Assembly (NCBI GenBank): GCA_013397455.1 | Contig: VYZB01000172.1 | Span: 605,685 to 669,684 of the forward strand | Length of the DNA stretch: 64,000 bases | Reading direction: 5' to 3' | DNA from: Crotophaga sulcirostris | Taxonomy: Eukaryota > Chordata > Aves > Cuculiformes > Crotophagidae | In this document: one piece after another, positions 1 to 12,500 of the stretch | Layout: every line of letters starts with the position of its first letter | Position numbering within the stretch: position 1 is the first letter of the stretch | Notes under the pieces: generated by a model | Told to the model about the DNA's origin: nothing | Databases searched by the model: none | Seen by the model: the letters and a program-made list of their open reading frames with translations, nothing else | Position numbers and translations under genes: made by a program

Positions 1-89
1 AGGAATAGACAGAAGGATTTGCCTGAACTCTAGATCTTGGAGTTGCACTACAAAGTTCTATAAAATCATCAGTTTGGTGAGCAGCAGCA
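1..89 (-). CDS. Candidate internal exon, cut by the window edge; protein not recognised
   Basis: Read on the minus strand, a strong acceptor (a run of T and C ending in CAG at 90-92) is followed by an exon that runs off the window. Only one of the three frames is open. It needs two bases from the previous exon and then reads AAAHQTDDFIELCSATPR and onward for 29 codons, ending ...NPSVYS at the edge. The peptide mixes acidic, Ser/Pro and Arg residues in a way that looks like real disordered protein rather than AT-rich noise. I do not recognise the family. It would belong to the gene that starts at the CpG island near 39.8 kb, but the distance is large and the neighbouring candidate at 755-815 does not join it in phase, so at least one exon between them is missing or one call is wrong. 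Confidence 0.42.
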
Positions 90-754
90 CTGAAAGAAAA
101 ATAATGTTACAGACTACTAAGAGAAGAACAGAAAACAAACCATCACTGTACCATTACACTGTATCTGGTTTCTCATCTTGAACACTGAATGAACATCCAG
201 TCTTTTAATTTCAAAAAGGATATAGAAGCATTAGAAAGGACAAGTGAGAAGGGTAATAGGATGAAGACAACAAGGAATAGCCTGATTATAAGGTAAGGGA
301 AGAGAGTAGCATTCTTCAGGGCTGGGAAAGGTTTAACCTAAACCAAGTAGCAGGTCTATAAAATCAAAAGCTGCATGTAGATGGCAAAGAGAGAACAACT
401 GCTGCCTTTTACTTCTACTTCTTCTATTGACAGAAGTGAATTTAGCAGCAAGGGGTTAAAATCAAAAGAAGGTACTCCCCACAATGTGTAGTTATGCAGG
501 GGAACTTCTGACCACAGCACACTCACTGCCAGTGCCACAAAGCTGTTCATCAGCTATTAAATACCAAGTCCTCACCCCTACGTCAGGCACTCCCTGACCA
601 TTTATCTTAAGTCACTGCACGCTCCAAGAGTAGAGCGAGGAAGAGTCATTATAATTTCCCCCATTTCTCTTCCCTAGACACACATCATCAACCACTGGCA
701 GGAACAAACACTGTATACACAGAAAAAAGTCTGTCTGACATGGTACAACCGTAC
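90..754. other. Noncoding stretch, presumed intron
   Basis: AT-rich sequence with no repeat family that I recognise. Open frames here lack paired splice signals and their peptides look random. Confidence 0.4.
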
Positions 755-815
755 CTACACTCATCACACGATTGGTTTCTTCTTTTGTTCTAATTTGGGA
801 CACAATAGAAATGAT
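755..815 (-). CDS. Candidate short internal exon, minus strand
   Basis: Minus-strand acceptor with AG at 816-817 (tract ending TTTGCCAG) and donor GTACGG just below 755 give a 61-nt exon. Only the phase-0 frame is open throughout. It reads SIVSQIRTKEETNRVMSV in its main part and leaves one base over. The acceptor tract is moderate and the donor good. The phase does not fit the candidate exon at 1-89, which needs two bases, so the pair cannot be neighbours as drawn. Chance is a real alternative for a 20-codon frame. Confidence 0.28.
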
Positions 816-1499
816 CTGGCAAAGAATCAAGTCATACCACCACCCTGCATGTACTTGAAGAAAACAAATGCTAATTAAAAGCAACATATTAAAGACAACT
901 AAATAAATTCTTACAATATCAGACTTCTTGAAGTTGAGGCTCATGAGATATCAGGCTATAAAAGAAAGTGTAAAACACACAGGAGCACAGTGCTTAGGGG
1001 TCCTCAAATTAGCGAGACACCAGGAGAAGAACTGTAAACCAGACTTTCCAGCCATAAAAATACCAACTATATCAAGTGTTTTAAAATGCAAAGGTTGGCA
1101 CTATATCTGCCTCTAATGTAAGAAAATTCCTTTGAGAGTTCAATGAAATGTCAAAAAGACACTTTGTGAATGCTTTGAGTCCTTTGAGGGCTCAGGGAAC
1201 TGGTTAAGAGATAGCAATGCAAAAGTTCAACACACATCGGTTACCATTGATAAGGCCCTTCCCTGTACCTTTAGACAAAGGCTCTCGCTCCCTTGGGTGG
1301 CTCACCATCTCATGGATCACACTATTTTTACCACTAGTTTTATGACAGCACTTCCATTGTCTGCTTACCAGCAGAATTCAGGCAGCACAGCAGTGAAGAA
1401 AAAGGGCCCAGAAACTATGCTGAAGCAACTGCCCCTAGCATACCAAACAGAGCTCTGGAAGAGGAGATCACCATCCATGGCTTGGGTTGTAAAAACGCT
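816..1499. other. Noncoding stretch left of an old CR1
   Basis: No convincing exon. The right part (from about 1,290) becomes richer in GC and may be an unrecognised 5' extension of the CR1 copy that follows. Confidence 0.35.
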
Positions 1500-3515
1500 A
1501 GGTACCTCTCGCTGGTGTTGGAGTGGTGGTGGCCTCTCCTACAGGAGGGGTGCTCTGCCCGAGGTGCTGTTCTTCAGCTACAGGACAAACTGGGCAGACT
1601 GGTACACCATGAGCAAGCACCGACAGTAGGTAGAGGGATCTTCACTGAAACATTGTAGTGCCACAAGTTTGAGTCCCATGATGCAAGGAAGAAGAGACAG
1701 CTAGGCATCGTACTGAAAGGATGCATGGATGGAGATAACTGATATGGGAGCTGGGTGAGGGACAAATTCAGGAAATCAATAACTTGTAGTAACAGAAGGA
1801 AAGCCTGCGGATGTGCATTTTCAGAACATAATACTGCGGGGATGCTGATGAAAGACTGATGAGAATACCCGAGTTCAGCTCTTAGTTAACCACCCCTTGG
1901 CTACTGATCCATGTATGAATCAATGATACTACCAGGCATGAATCCAAGTATATGAGCAGTGATTGCAGAGCTCGTGGGGAAAAGAGCGTAGCAGGCATAG
2001 GTCACAGATACTGCTCTCCTCAATTGCTGCAGTGGAAGGGCAAGATTCAGGCAGGAGTGCACACAGCCTATCAACATCTGGCTGCATGGTTGGTGTCAAA
2101 GGCAGTCTCCTGAGACAACAGGACTCTCTTTGAAGAATGACAGCTGCTGGCCCCGCATCTGTGTGACTAAGTGAGGCAAGCAGTATCATAGAGAGGGCTC
2201 TTGGAATTCTGTGAAATACACGGAAGGTGGAAGCAGAGCTAGTTTGGAGGAATACAGAAACATCTCCTGAGAATGTGGAGAAGTACTCGGGGAACCTTGG
2301 AGTTCAAGTCCAGAAGAAACAAGAGCCGCAACAAGAAAGGCACTTGTAATGATACTGGCAAAAGAAAGGCCAAGAATAACACAGATCCACTGCTCAGTGG
2401 GACAGCAGATCTGGTCACAACAGGCATGTAAAAAGTCTAAGATACTTGGTGCTTTTTTTTTTTTTTTGGCCTCCTTTGTTATTGGGTGCCCCAGATCAGA
2501 GTAGTGGCAGCATCTTAGAGTGAACCTTCACATGCAGTAAAGACATTGAGTCAGGGATATCTTAAGCCACTTGGAAATGTGCAACTTTATGGCACCAGAT
2601 GGAGGTATCTGAGGGTGCTGAATGAGCAGACTGATCTTATTGCAGGGTCATTCTCTATCATCTCTGAAAGGTCATGGTGGTCCAGACAGTTGCCTCAGGA
2701 AAAAAAAAGCTATCATCAAGATGGAAAAGGAAGATCTGGAGAACCATCTGTTAGTTGGTCTCACTTCAGTCCCTGTAAAAATTATGGAACAAATCCTCCC
2801 GGAACCTACAACCACACACATACACAAACAACCCCAAACAAAAAATTCCACAAACAGGCAACTGGGGTCAGACAGTACAGATTCACCAAGGGGACATCAT
2901 ATTCGACCAACCCTGCAGCTTGATTTAAGGAGAAGACTAGTCTGGTGAGCAAGGGAAGAGCAGTGAATGCTGTTTACCTTGATTTTAAGAGGGGCTGTGA
3001 CAATTTTCCAGAGTACTTTGTCAGAACTGAAGAACTGGACTACCAGGTGGGTAGACTGCTATCTGGACAACCAGGCATTATGGGTTTTGACCAGCAGAAC
3101 AAAGTCCAGCTTTCACCAGTGGTGTCCTTCAAAAGTCGGAGTTGGAGCTGATACTGGTTAGTATCTTTACGGTGAACCTGAGGGATGGGACACACTCAGC
3201 AAGGCTGCAAGTGACACAAAACTGGGGGTGGAGCATGCAGATGACACCCTGAAACAATATCCTGGAATGGCCCTGGGTGGCTAGCCCTAGAAACAGCCAA
3301 GGGCATGGTTGAAAACCTCAAAAGGTTCCATAAATGCAAGTACAAAGTCCTGTACCCAGCATGGAATAACCTCATTATCCATGCAGGCTGGGTGTCAACA
3401 GGTTAGGAAGCTGCTTTGCAGAAAGAAACCTTTGGAGTCTGATAACAACTTTAACGTGAATCAGAGCAGTGTATCCTTACGGCAAAGAAAGTCAACTGCA
3501 CCTATAAACAAGTCC
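1500..3515 (+). mobile_element. Old CR1 LINE copy, ORF1-side to reverse transcriptase region, degraded
   Basis: This plus-strand stretch follows the familiar order of an avian CR1 element. Around 1,930-2,190 is the segment with the 'catctggctgca...ggttggtgtc' signature. Around 2,220-2,420 is the part before the reverse transcriptase. From 2,610 to 3,515 come successive reverse transcriptase blocks, among them 'tctatcatctctgaaaggtc', 'gattcaccaaggggac', 'gctgtttaccttgatttt', 'ccagtggtgtcc' and 'gtgacacaaaactggg'. Frames are broken by stops and frameshifts, so nothing is translated. The copy stops inside the reverse transcriptase region and lacks the CR1 3' end, which is the part usually retained, so it was probably cut after insertion. 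The region between 2,190 and 2,230 may hide an internal deletion. The left border before 1,860 is uncertain. Confidence 0.82.
2453..2467. repeat. T homopolymer inside the CR1 copy
   Basis: An uninterrupted run of about 15 T interrupts the CR1 sequence. It is simple-sequence expansion and a likely place for sequencing length error. Confidence 0.7.
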
Positions 3516-6364
3516 AATAGTAACAGCAAGAATACCAAAATGCATAAATTTAATAACTGCCTCTGTTACTGAGTAATGTAATAAAACTGAAGATTATTTC
3601 AAAACCACGTACTTTTCTTCCTTTCAAAATATTGTGTAATACGTAGCAAAACCTTTACACCATTGATATAAAAGGAGTACTAAAAACACCTTGGAAAAAG
3701 TAGAAACAGAGGCTGTAACTTATCAAGAATAAAGTGAAAGGAGGACAAATGGGTACATTCATGGGAAAGAATGCCTACTCTTTTCAGTATGACACATAAC
3801 TATTCAGTCATTTTTATCTTTGGACCAACTTCATCTTTGTTTATACTGGTGATCAGTCTTCAACACGCCTTTGTAACAGACTTGCTGCTATTCCAACAAC
3901 GAAGATTCTGCACTGGATGTGGCTCCTAAGCAGACGAAGCTGATGTAAAGTTTGTTCTCCAAACTTTCAGATATGAATAAACAGAAGTTGGCACAAAGCA
4001 AGGGCTCATCAAAATCCTGACACAACATTTGTTATTTCTAAGCTATTAATGTCAATTTAAACCAAATGGATAGTGATTAACTGAACAGCATCTAAGAAGA
4101 GATTGATGGTCAATACAAAATTGAATTTTCAGCTTCTCAGTCTATTTAGTAATGAGGGAGAAAAGACAGGTACACTGTAGGTAACATATTAGGAATATGT
4201 ATGGATTTTTGAGCAAAGTTCTGAAAAATTAGCCAAATGCAAACTGCCAATTTGAGCATCATCCAAAACTCCATATCTGAACTATTAGTGTAGCCTATCT
4301 AGTTGAATGTGTCTATATTTGAAAAACAGAAGTGATGCCAACACTAAACTTATGTTTCAGAACTACTTTTGTCACTGCGTTGATGTATTTTTTTTCTTTA
4401 CTGGCCCAGGCACTGTTAAATTGTTTTTAGTGCTTGTTTGCAAAAAGCTCATTACCATCACCGGTAAATAGGTCGCTTTTAGGATAAAAAAAAAAAAAAA
4501 GTATTACCAATGTATATGTTATAAAAGCAAACGTAACAAACCATTCATTTCAGAGGGTCAACCCATCACCCGTTGAAAACAGGTGTATGGTGAGTTGTCT
4601 TCACAGAAACAAATGCAACTGTTACAACTTTCAAAAGCATATTCATGAGCTCAAGGACGCCAGTACTCTCTTCAGCTCAGAAGTTAACACAAAGAGAAGT
4701 ACTCTTCATTAAGCTACACTTGCATGATGGATTTTGAAAGATTTGGGTATTCAAAAGTTCTGTTACAATTCAGCAACAACAAGTTCTGAAGAAGAGAGGA
4801 GAGAAAACAGATCCTACCAGTCTCAGCAGCATGAGAACAATTCATTAAAACTACTCTTCAGAAAAAATCTAGTAAATGTAGGTCAGTAAAATCATTCTTC
4901 TTGTTCCATTCAGGAAGACTACACTTAATTCAAAAGTGAATTTTCAATTCATAACTTTTTTTTTAACTGACCGTTTGAAAAAAAACTATCACTTATGCTT
5001 CTAAAACTGGTAGGCCTTGGAATGAAGGAAGAATAATACAAACACAGGAGTAGCTGACTACACTTGAAAAAACAAGGATTAACTTAATGCAAAAAGGCAG
5101 AAGTTATGAGTTCATAAAAGCTTTCCTACAGATAAATTGGAATGCATACACTTAAAGTAGAAGCTCTCGTGAGATGAAAATCTGGCTCATCACACAGAAA
5201 AGCAACGCAAAACTGGAACATCAAGCAAGTTTGTCAAACTGTTTATAACTGCATGGAACTAACTCACTGTGCATTCGAGCCTCAATTCCAGTGATTTACT
5301 TATCTAAGTAGTCTTTACTTAACTCCTAAACTTCTATCACTGATTCTAATTACTTCTACAGATACATAGGGAGGAAATAACATCTCTAAACTGAGTAGAA
5401 ACGCTTTCAAAACCAAACTCTTCCAGTTACTGCAAGAAAATTAATTCAAGACATTGCTATTTTGGTACCTATACTTTTCAGAAACATGTTAACTACAACC
5501 GTTTAACTTCTGAAAGCAGTTTATCATTTTGCAAATTAGAGTCCTTAACAGTTTCTCAAATGAGTTTGCAAGCAGCATGTACTATCTTAATTAAATTTCC
5601 TGGAAATTTTCTAAGAAATCAAGCAAGCATTTGGTCAACACTTTCAAGCAGTTCCCACTACTATACAGTCCTTCCTGATTCTCTTCCTAATCAGTGCTAT
5701 TCAAACAAAAATGATCATTTGCAGATTAATAACCATCTAGTATGGCCCAAACGTTAATTATACTCGAAATAGTGTTTACCTCCATTTAAGAAAAGATGAG
5801 ATATGAGAAAATTAATTGCAACAGGGACAAAGAAATGGAAATGATCAAACTCAAGATGAAATAAAACCAACTGAGATTAAGAACTGCCATGGGAAATTTC
5901 AAAGTGTGATAGCAGAACAGTCCAACAATTTACTACATATACTACCTGAAAAGGGCATAAATGCAAAGACATTTAGAAGGACAGCAAGTTGTCCACACAT
6001 ATTTAATTTCATGAAATAATACTGCACTAATAGTTTACATCAATGTAGTAATTAAAAAGGCATATAGTATATAAATATTGCAAATGTTTCTAGAATAGAT
6101 TGAGTGAATAATCAAGGATACAGATCAGAAGCTGAATAAAAAGCAATACCATTTTGATAAATTAGAACAGTGTACATTTAATTCAATCTATAACTGACTT
6201 CAACAATTTTCCTCATGGGAGTTACATTTAAAATGTCTAGCTGACAGCAGTAAATTTGTTTAAGGTGAGGACGATCAGAATTAATACAAAAATAATATGG
6301 CTAAACAAGATGATTACAAGAAAGACTGTAAAGACAGAAAAAACTTAGGCTGACAAGAATACAC
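3516..6364. other. AT-rich noncoding stretch, presumed intron
   Basis: No recognised repeat. A weak minus-strand open segment near 4,640-4,690 reads like protein for 18 codons, but its acceptor has a poor pyrimidine tract and its donor is weak, so it is not called. A poly(A) run lies near 4,487-4,500. Confidence 0.4.
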
Positions 6365-6440
6365 CTTTGATAACGTGGCAACTATTTTTTTTAGGAGTCT
6401 TGTTGCTAGATCTTGAGATGGGCGATCTCGAGACCTGTTC
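6365..6440 (-). CDS. Candidate internal exon, Ser/Arg/Lys-rich peptide
   Basis: The minus-strand acceptor (T-rich tract ending TTTTTACAG, AG at 6,441-6,442) is excellent. The donor AAAG followed by GTGTAT at 6,364-6,359 is fair. The 76-nt exon is open in two frames. In phase 0 it reads EQVSRSPISRSSNKTPKK and continues NSCHVIK, a basic Ser/Pro peptide typical of disordered nuclear proteins. That phase joins directly to candidate exons 8,077-8,181 or 14,624-14,672, which both end in phase 0. It leaves one base over. I do not recognise the protein. Confidence 0.35.
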
Positions 6441-8076
6441 CTGTAAAAAGGAACAAGTAACAAGGTAGGAAGGAAGATGATTCTGTCGACTGGAATAACA
6501 CAATTGTGATGACATTTAATAAAATATGTTCAATAGCACGCGCTGGAGTACATAACTTTGCTATCAGCTGAATAGTTTCAATAAAGCAAAGGCTCACAAG
6601 GGTGACACTGTGAACTCCTCCTATCACTCAGTCATGGATAAAAGACCATGAGATTTTTGGATGCATCAATTAAGTATTTTCCTTAGACATAAACCCAGGA
6701 AGCACTGTATGACACACCACTATTTCACAAGGGAAGGGCAGAGGGAGAGCTATGTATCTGGCAAAGATGATGTTTCAAAGCAGATCCCTATGGATTTATA
6801 ACAGACCACTGATGCAGTAATCCAAGCAGTCTTTTTACACCCCATCTTCCAGTCTGGAATTCACAGAAGTGTAATGAACACAAATGGAAAAGCGTAAATT
6901 AATTGCTTCCAGAAGCAAATTCAGATGTCGGATCTTTGTCATAAAATGCCTCCACACCAGCTCAGTGTTTGCTGAAGGGTGGGGGGGTGTGTTGGCTTTA
7001 AGTTGGTTTTTGTAGAAAGAAAAAAAAGATATGTATATGTATATATCCACACTCATGGATTCCCCTAATGTTAAATTCTCCCAATAGATTTATTCTCAAA
7101 AACAAATAAAAGATTATTTACAGAACTCCTCAAATGAAAGTCTTTGAAAGGCTTTCATAAGTTACTACTTTTCCCCAGCCACAGTCAATACTTTTCAGAC
7201 TGAGTTTAGGAAAACCCTGTCTAGCTTGCAGGAAGAAACTGCAATGGGTAAGGTTTCAAAGGACCAGATGAACAATATTTTAATCAGATAGTAAAAGTTC
7301 AAATCTAGTTTTGGATTTACATTCTTTTTACAGTTTTTGCTGTACAAGAAAAAGAATAAATTGATCCAGGAGGGAGACAAAATATTCCCTATCAGAATAT
7401 CACTGTAAATATTACAAGAGCTCAAGAGGATAGCTAAAATGTGGAAACCAAGAATACAATAAAAGTACAAAGACTACTGCTGACATATAAACAGCTGAGG
7501 TTCACTAGACTCTTATTTCATGATTTTGAAGTAGCTTCCAAATGACTGAGGCAACAATTTCATTCTTCTGTCATCTCTCCAGGTTCAATGAAAATTAGCT
7601 AAAAATACAGATTTATTCAGGGATCCTTCAGACATTTACACTCTCTCAACTGCTTTGAGATTTAAAATACAATTCTATTGTGCCCAGTGAGCAATCAGTA
7701 TACATTACTAAAGACTGCCAATCCCATACAAAAAAAACCTATACATCTTCTTAGAGTACGGCTTCAAATATTAGGAGTATATCATTAGTTCAATTTAATT
7801 ACAACACATAACAAAATGAATACCCAGATATAGAGTACCTTGAAGCTAACAGCAGTAAGTTTTTGCACAGGCATTCAGTTGTTTGGTACTACAGTACTGG
7901 TAGGCAAGTTCAAATCACTATTATTCAGATCTTTTCCTTCTTATATTGAACAGCAGTTATTGCCTCTCCTGACAGCTACAGAATAGGCAATCCTTTTAGG
8001 AAAGGAGATTTATAAGCTAATAGACAGTTATTTCTTTTCCTGAAACAACTGCAGTCTTAAAGTGGGCTATTGATAC
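6441..8076. other. AT-rich noncoding stretch, presumed intron
   Basis: No interspersed repeat recognised. A G7 run at about 6,981-6,987 and a short TA-rich simple-sequence patch near 7,031-7,046 are the only notable local features. The 91-codon minus-strand frame at 7,195-7,470 encodes a hydrophobic, low-complexity peptide and has no splice support. Confidence 0.4.
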
Positions 8077-8181
8077 CTCAGATGCTGACAGAGTGCAAAC
8101 ATTCCTCTTCACAGCCATAGCTATTTCACATACACGCTTTGGGAGGGCTACTGAGTGTGCTTGACTTAGAGTAACAGCCAG
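8077..8181 (-). CDS. Candidate internal exon, 35 codons, phase 0 at both ends
   Basis: The minus-strand acceptor (tract ending TGTGTTCTCCAG, AG at 8,182-8,183) and the donor GAG followed by GTATCA below 8,077 bound an exon of exactly 105 nt. Only the phase-0 frame is free of stops. It reads LAVTLSQAHSVALPKRVCEI and then AMAVKRNVCTLSASE. Both ends are in phase 0, so the exon could be skipped without a frameshift and joins in phase to the candidates at 14,624 and 6,365. The peptide alternates Ala/Val/Leu with basic residues and could be helical. I do not recognise a family, and chance remains possible. Confidence 0.38.
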
Positions 8182-8520
8182 CTGGAGAACACAGACAGTA
8201 TTTTCATCAGTGAGTACCACAGGCAGCATGAAGACAATGAGCAATTCAGGAGTGAAAAGCTTTTGTTATTAACAGCAGCAAGAGGATTTTAACGTCAGTT
8301 TCTAGCAATGCACCAAGCTCATAAATCCCCAATGTACAATAATTAATGCCTGAAGATGCATCAGTAAGATCTGAGCCCTCTGCTACTCTTCACAGAAACC
8401 TGAAGCGGGATTTTCTTTGGTTCTTCTTTTTGGAAGTCTCACAGCTGGTGACACAGCACTTAGCATTTTCAGTACAGCAAACTGCCAACCAGCATTCCAG
8501 AGTTATAAACTGACTCCAAC

Positions 8521-8578
8521 CTTTATTAAATCCCTGAAGAGTTGTTCTAGCTGGTCTTCCAATCCCAACACTGCACAA
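8521..8578 (-). CDS. Weak candidate exon, short amphipathic helix-like peptide
   Basis: A good minus-strand acceptor (tract ending TTTTCCTCTTCCAG) precedes a 58-nt segment. In the frame that needs two bases from upstream it reads CAVLGLEDQLEQLFRDLIK, with Leu/Ile spaced as in an amphipathic helix, and ends in phase 0, which suits the next candidate at 8,077. The donor GTTGGA is poor and another frame is also open, so this is weak. Confidence 0.2.
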
Positions 8579-9404
8579 CTGGAAGAGGAAAATCCAGGTC
8601 ACGTCAACACAGGTGCTCTAGGTTAGGACCTCCATTTCCTCAAGACAAAATTTTATCATGTTTATCATTACAGACCATTACATTACCATTACCCAGAAGA
8701 AAGATTTTTATAAAACTAAGTAATTGTAGCTTCCCTACCAGAGGAAATGCCAGTTACAAGGCTCTTTTAAGAAACAAAAAGCTGAACTACCCCAAATTTA
8801 TATTACAATGGGACAGTGTCACAGTAGTAGAAATTACGCTATTAGTATACTATCTGCTGTCTGCAACAAAAATCTGTAAACACCTCCACGTATTTTAGAT
8901 ACTTGGGCTTGTGACATGAAGTAACACAGCATGAAGGCTTCTAGTCAAAACCAGCATCACTTAGCTTACAAGGCATGTATTCACTAAGAGCAAATGCAAT
9001 GCAAGCAATCAGACAATTTCTAATAATTAAGAAGTCACATATTCCAAAGACTACTTTAAATCATCTGACAGGTATAAGATAAGATATAAGTAGAACAGGT
9101 TTACTGACAGGATTTCTTTTAAAGTTAAAATTCCTGCTAAAAAAAATAGATATACTATTGTGAGCAATCTTCTTTAAGAAATCATATGCACTAGATTAGA
9201 TTACGTGGAAGTAAAAACACAGTAAACCGTTCCATATTCTCAATGTTCCTATTTTCCATCTTCCTTTATAATGTTTCTGTACAGTCCAGAAACTCAAATT
9301 TACTTCCAAATTTTTTTCAAAGTTCTACATTAAAATATCAAACTGTAAACTCAGTTACTACCATCTGAGACTGAATTAAAATGAACACTATCCTTATCAA
9401 TAGA
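8579..9404. other. AT-rich noncoding stretch, presumed intron or 3' untranslated DNA
   Basis: Nothing recognised. If the terminal exon proposed at 9,405-9,552 is real, its 3' untranslated region would lie here. I see no canonical AATAAA on the minus strand in the first 200 bases after the stop. Confidence 0.35.
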
Positions 9405-9552
9405 TCAGTCTTCATACAGAGGTGTCTCATGCTCCACAGAGTTTTCTGCAGATGATGCTTTCTTCAGTCTGCACTTGTCAGCAGTTACAAATGTCTGGTT
9501 GAATTTGCTTTTGAAGTATTTTGAGGAAATAAGAAGATTATTCTTGAAAACA
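9405..9552 (-). CDS. Candidate alternative terminal exon with stop codon
   Basis: A minus-strand acceptor (C/T-rich tract ending GTCCATCAG, AG at 9,553-9,554) opens a frame of 48 codons that ends at TGA (9,405-9,407). It includes SKYFKSKFNQTFVTADKCR and closes with ENSVEHETPLYED before the stop. The frame needs two bases from the previous exon. An alternative acceptor at 9,595-9,596 would extend it upstream in the same frame. The composition (basic middle, acidic end) looks like a real C terminus. If so, it would end a shorter isoform before the candidates at 8,077 and 6,365. No polyadenylation signal was found nearby. Confidence 0.28.
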
Positions 9553-12500
9553 CTGATGGACACAGACAGAGGGGCTTGGAATTTACTCTTATTTCTGCTA
9601 TTAAGATAGATGGTTAGAAGAGAAGAAACCTAGCAACTTGAGTGTCAGTATTAAAGAAACACAAATTTCAAGAAGAAACCTTTGACTACTTAAAAGATCA
9701 GAAGAATTCACTGTCGTGAAGCTAGTTACATGTTTTTCACAGACAAATACCTAAGCAGGCCACGAACAATCAAGTGAATAAATCTTCTACAAGACAATCT
9801 TGAAATCTTGTTCTTATGTTAGGAGAAATTGTTAAATCTTGCAAACTGAGTCTCAAATATTCTAAAATATAGCTACTGATTATTCTTTAGATATGTATCA
9901 AAGCCAAAAGCTAGAGTGGAATAAATTGTTCATTAATTCTTCAAACACTTTTAAAGACAGCAGAAAATTACATAGGCAAATAGTCATCATTAAGGATGAA
10001 TCACTAATGGGCAAGAATTTGAATTAAAGAAAAGCAGAGTCAGCTAATTAGAGAAAAGATTTTAAAGGAGATCTCTGGAAACTGTTCTGCAGTGAACAGA
10101 TTCAACCATCCTTAGAGGTTTCAGCAGTTGTTTATGTAATCTGGAAAACTTTCTATTGCACATTAAAAATCTAGAAGGTAAACTTGAAGAAATACCAAAT
10201 ACATTCAAATAGTACTTTTTCTCTGCCTTCAGCATTTGTGGAAAATACTCAAAATCCTAAATGTTCTAGAAGAAAAGCTTTGAAAACAATACAGGCAAAG
10301 AAAGATGTGTTACATACTGGGGCCAAAGGGTGTTTAACTCAGAGAAGCTGGTTGCATTCTGCCTAGAGTGACCGTAGAACTTGCTGACAAATCGAGTACA
10401 TGCAGATACCAAGTTAAGAACTGCTGAATAAGATAATATGCACGTGACTAAACATGAAGACTTAAAGAATTAGGAAACATAATTTGAAAAAATAAAGATG
10501 ACAATCATTTAATACATGATGGAGTATATTATCTCCAGTAAAATGAAGAATGGTAAAGAATTCAAAGGTTTTTATAAACAAGTTTCACTTCTAATAGCAT
10601 TAATAGTGATGCTGCAGACAGTTTTATAAAAAACTAAAAATACCATACATACTCTACCACAACTAGGGAAACAAAAGAAATCTAACCAGAAGTAGCTCAG
10701 CAGTTTTGCAGGACTAAATATAAAGAAAACATCAGACCTCCATCCAAAAGAACTGGTCCCTTCCACAAATATCAGAACATGTTTGTTTCTCTTTCTCTAG
10801 AAATTAAAGCCCAATTAGATAAAACATAGCATTGTCCAATTTTGTGACACAATCATGAAATTATTGCAATGTTTCTCACAAAAACTTGTGCCCCTTTTCT
10901 ATATCCATATACAAATACAAATTCTTCCTAGAAACCAAATGGTTGTATTTATACAGGCAGGCCATATAGCTCTAAAGCATACCTTCACACAGAGTCTGTT
11001 TTCACAAGTCGGCTGCTCAGCAGGTAACTTCTGCTGTTAACAACTGTTTTGTATTTAATTAACACTGTTTCACTAAGGATAAGTGTCTTCACATTCATCC
11101 TTCACTTTCCCTCTTATACTCCCTTGCTTTAGGGTTACTATAGTTTATCTTAATTCTGTCTTCCCAGAGATCTTTGACAACACAAGCTTGAGTATTACCA
11201 TGCTTTAAGTTCTTTATCTCCATTGTCAAACCATGGTATAAAAAGGACAACCATGAGATTTTCTTCAGGGATCCATAAATTTGTCCTTGGAAAGTCTCTT
11301 TCTAAAGTAAGGAGCGTCTGTGTTGGGTTCTACTTTGGTTACACCAAAAAGAAGAAAAGAACTGTCAGATAAAAAGCTAAACAGGGAGACTAATAAAGCA
11401 AAGTTCTGGAAATCCTTTAGAACTTAGGATCATTTGCAAGATTGGACAAGGAAAGAAGAATCTGAAAGAGAGAAGTTGCTATAATAGTTGGCAAATAGGC
11501 CAATATGGCAATGGTTCTTCTTGAGGACTAGAGTCCTGGATATTTTCTTTGTTCCCATGGTATCTTGCTTTTCAGCACTGATACTGGTACTTCCGCAGAA
11601 TCAGAGCTTAAACTCTGGAATTCAGATTTCAGGTGAGGTTGAGGTTTGTATGCTCAGGTACCTGTGATGACTGATCGTATAAGAGAATTTACGGAAGTAT
11701 CAATACTGTCTAATTTGAACTGTTGCCAAGGCTAATTTCACATTTTGGGACATTCTCACAACAAAAGTCTACTCTCCTTTTCCCTTTGCATTTCCCCTTT
11801 GATATTCAAGCAGGCAAACTATCCTTAACTCTCACATGGACAGTAACTCTGACTATTTCTGTTCCATGCAAGCAGATGCACTCTCCTTTCCCCACTGCTC
11901 TTACATCTAGATCTCCTAGGTTGGTACAATGCAAACAAAAATGAAGATAATGAGTGAAGTAGAGACAGGATGAAAAAGTGATCTTCTGTTGCTACTGGAA
12001 TTAAGACTATTTAACAAAAAGGAGAAAGGAAAAGTTAAGATCTCACCTGCTTAAGAAATAGACAGTTGTCCATATCATTAAAAAAACCCTGAAGCACACA
12101 GTATTCACCTCTCCACCAAACATGCTTTTCTGTTAGTAGACAATTATAAATGATGGCCCTAAATGTAAGAATTGTACTTGAACAGACATAGCTCATTCTA
12201 AGTTATCAGCAAAGTTTCCATATTCCACTAAGTGGAAAAGAAAGAACTCAGTTTGACCCACCCGGGTCATATGTCAGTCCTAATGATAAAATGAAACTGG
12301 TTTTACATTAGCAGTCTGTACAAATATAAATATGCAAAAAAAGCTAGATTGGTAGACAAACAAAACAAAAAGCCCAACTGAATACTCATGAAATATTGGC
12401 AGAAATGCGATGGCAAAGAAAAAAGATATATGGCCAGCTGGCAGAATAAAGCCACTTTTCATTGCAGAATACTGAGACTGTGTAGAAAAAAATTAGCAAT

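Noticed and set aside
3840..3960. Minus-strand open segment with EPHPVQNLRCWNSSKSV
   Set aside because: Neither splice side matches consensus, and stops bound it closely.
4640..4690. Minus-strand segment reading EESTGVLELMNMLLKV
   Set aside because: The acceptor is preceded by a purine-interrupted tract and the donor GTAACA follows T rather than G. It is not enough to call.
8390..8626. Open frames on both strands around 8.4-8.6 kb as a gene
   Set aside because: Only the 58-nt segment at 8,521-8,578 has any splice support, and that is listed as weak. The longer frames do not.
10233..10366. Plus-strand segment after a good acceptor, reading like a basic protein to a stop
   Set aside because: No donor or partner exon, and it lies on the strand opposite the presumed gene. 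A frame of 44 codons is expected by chance here.
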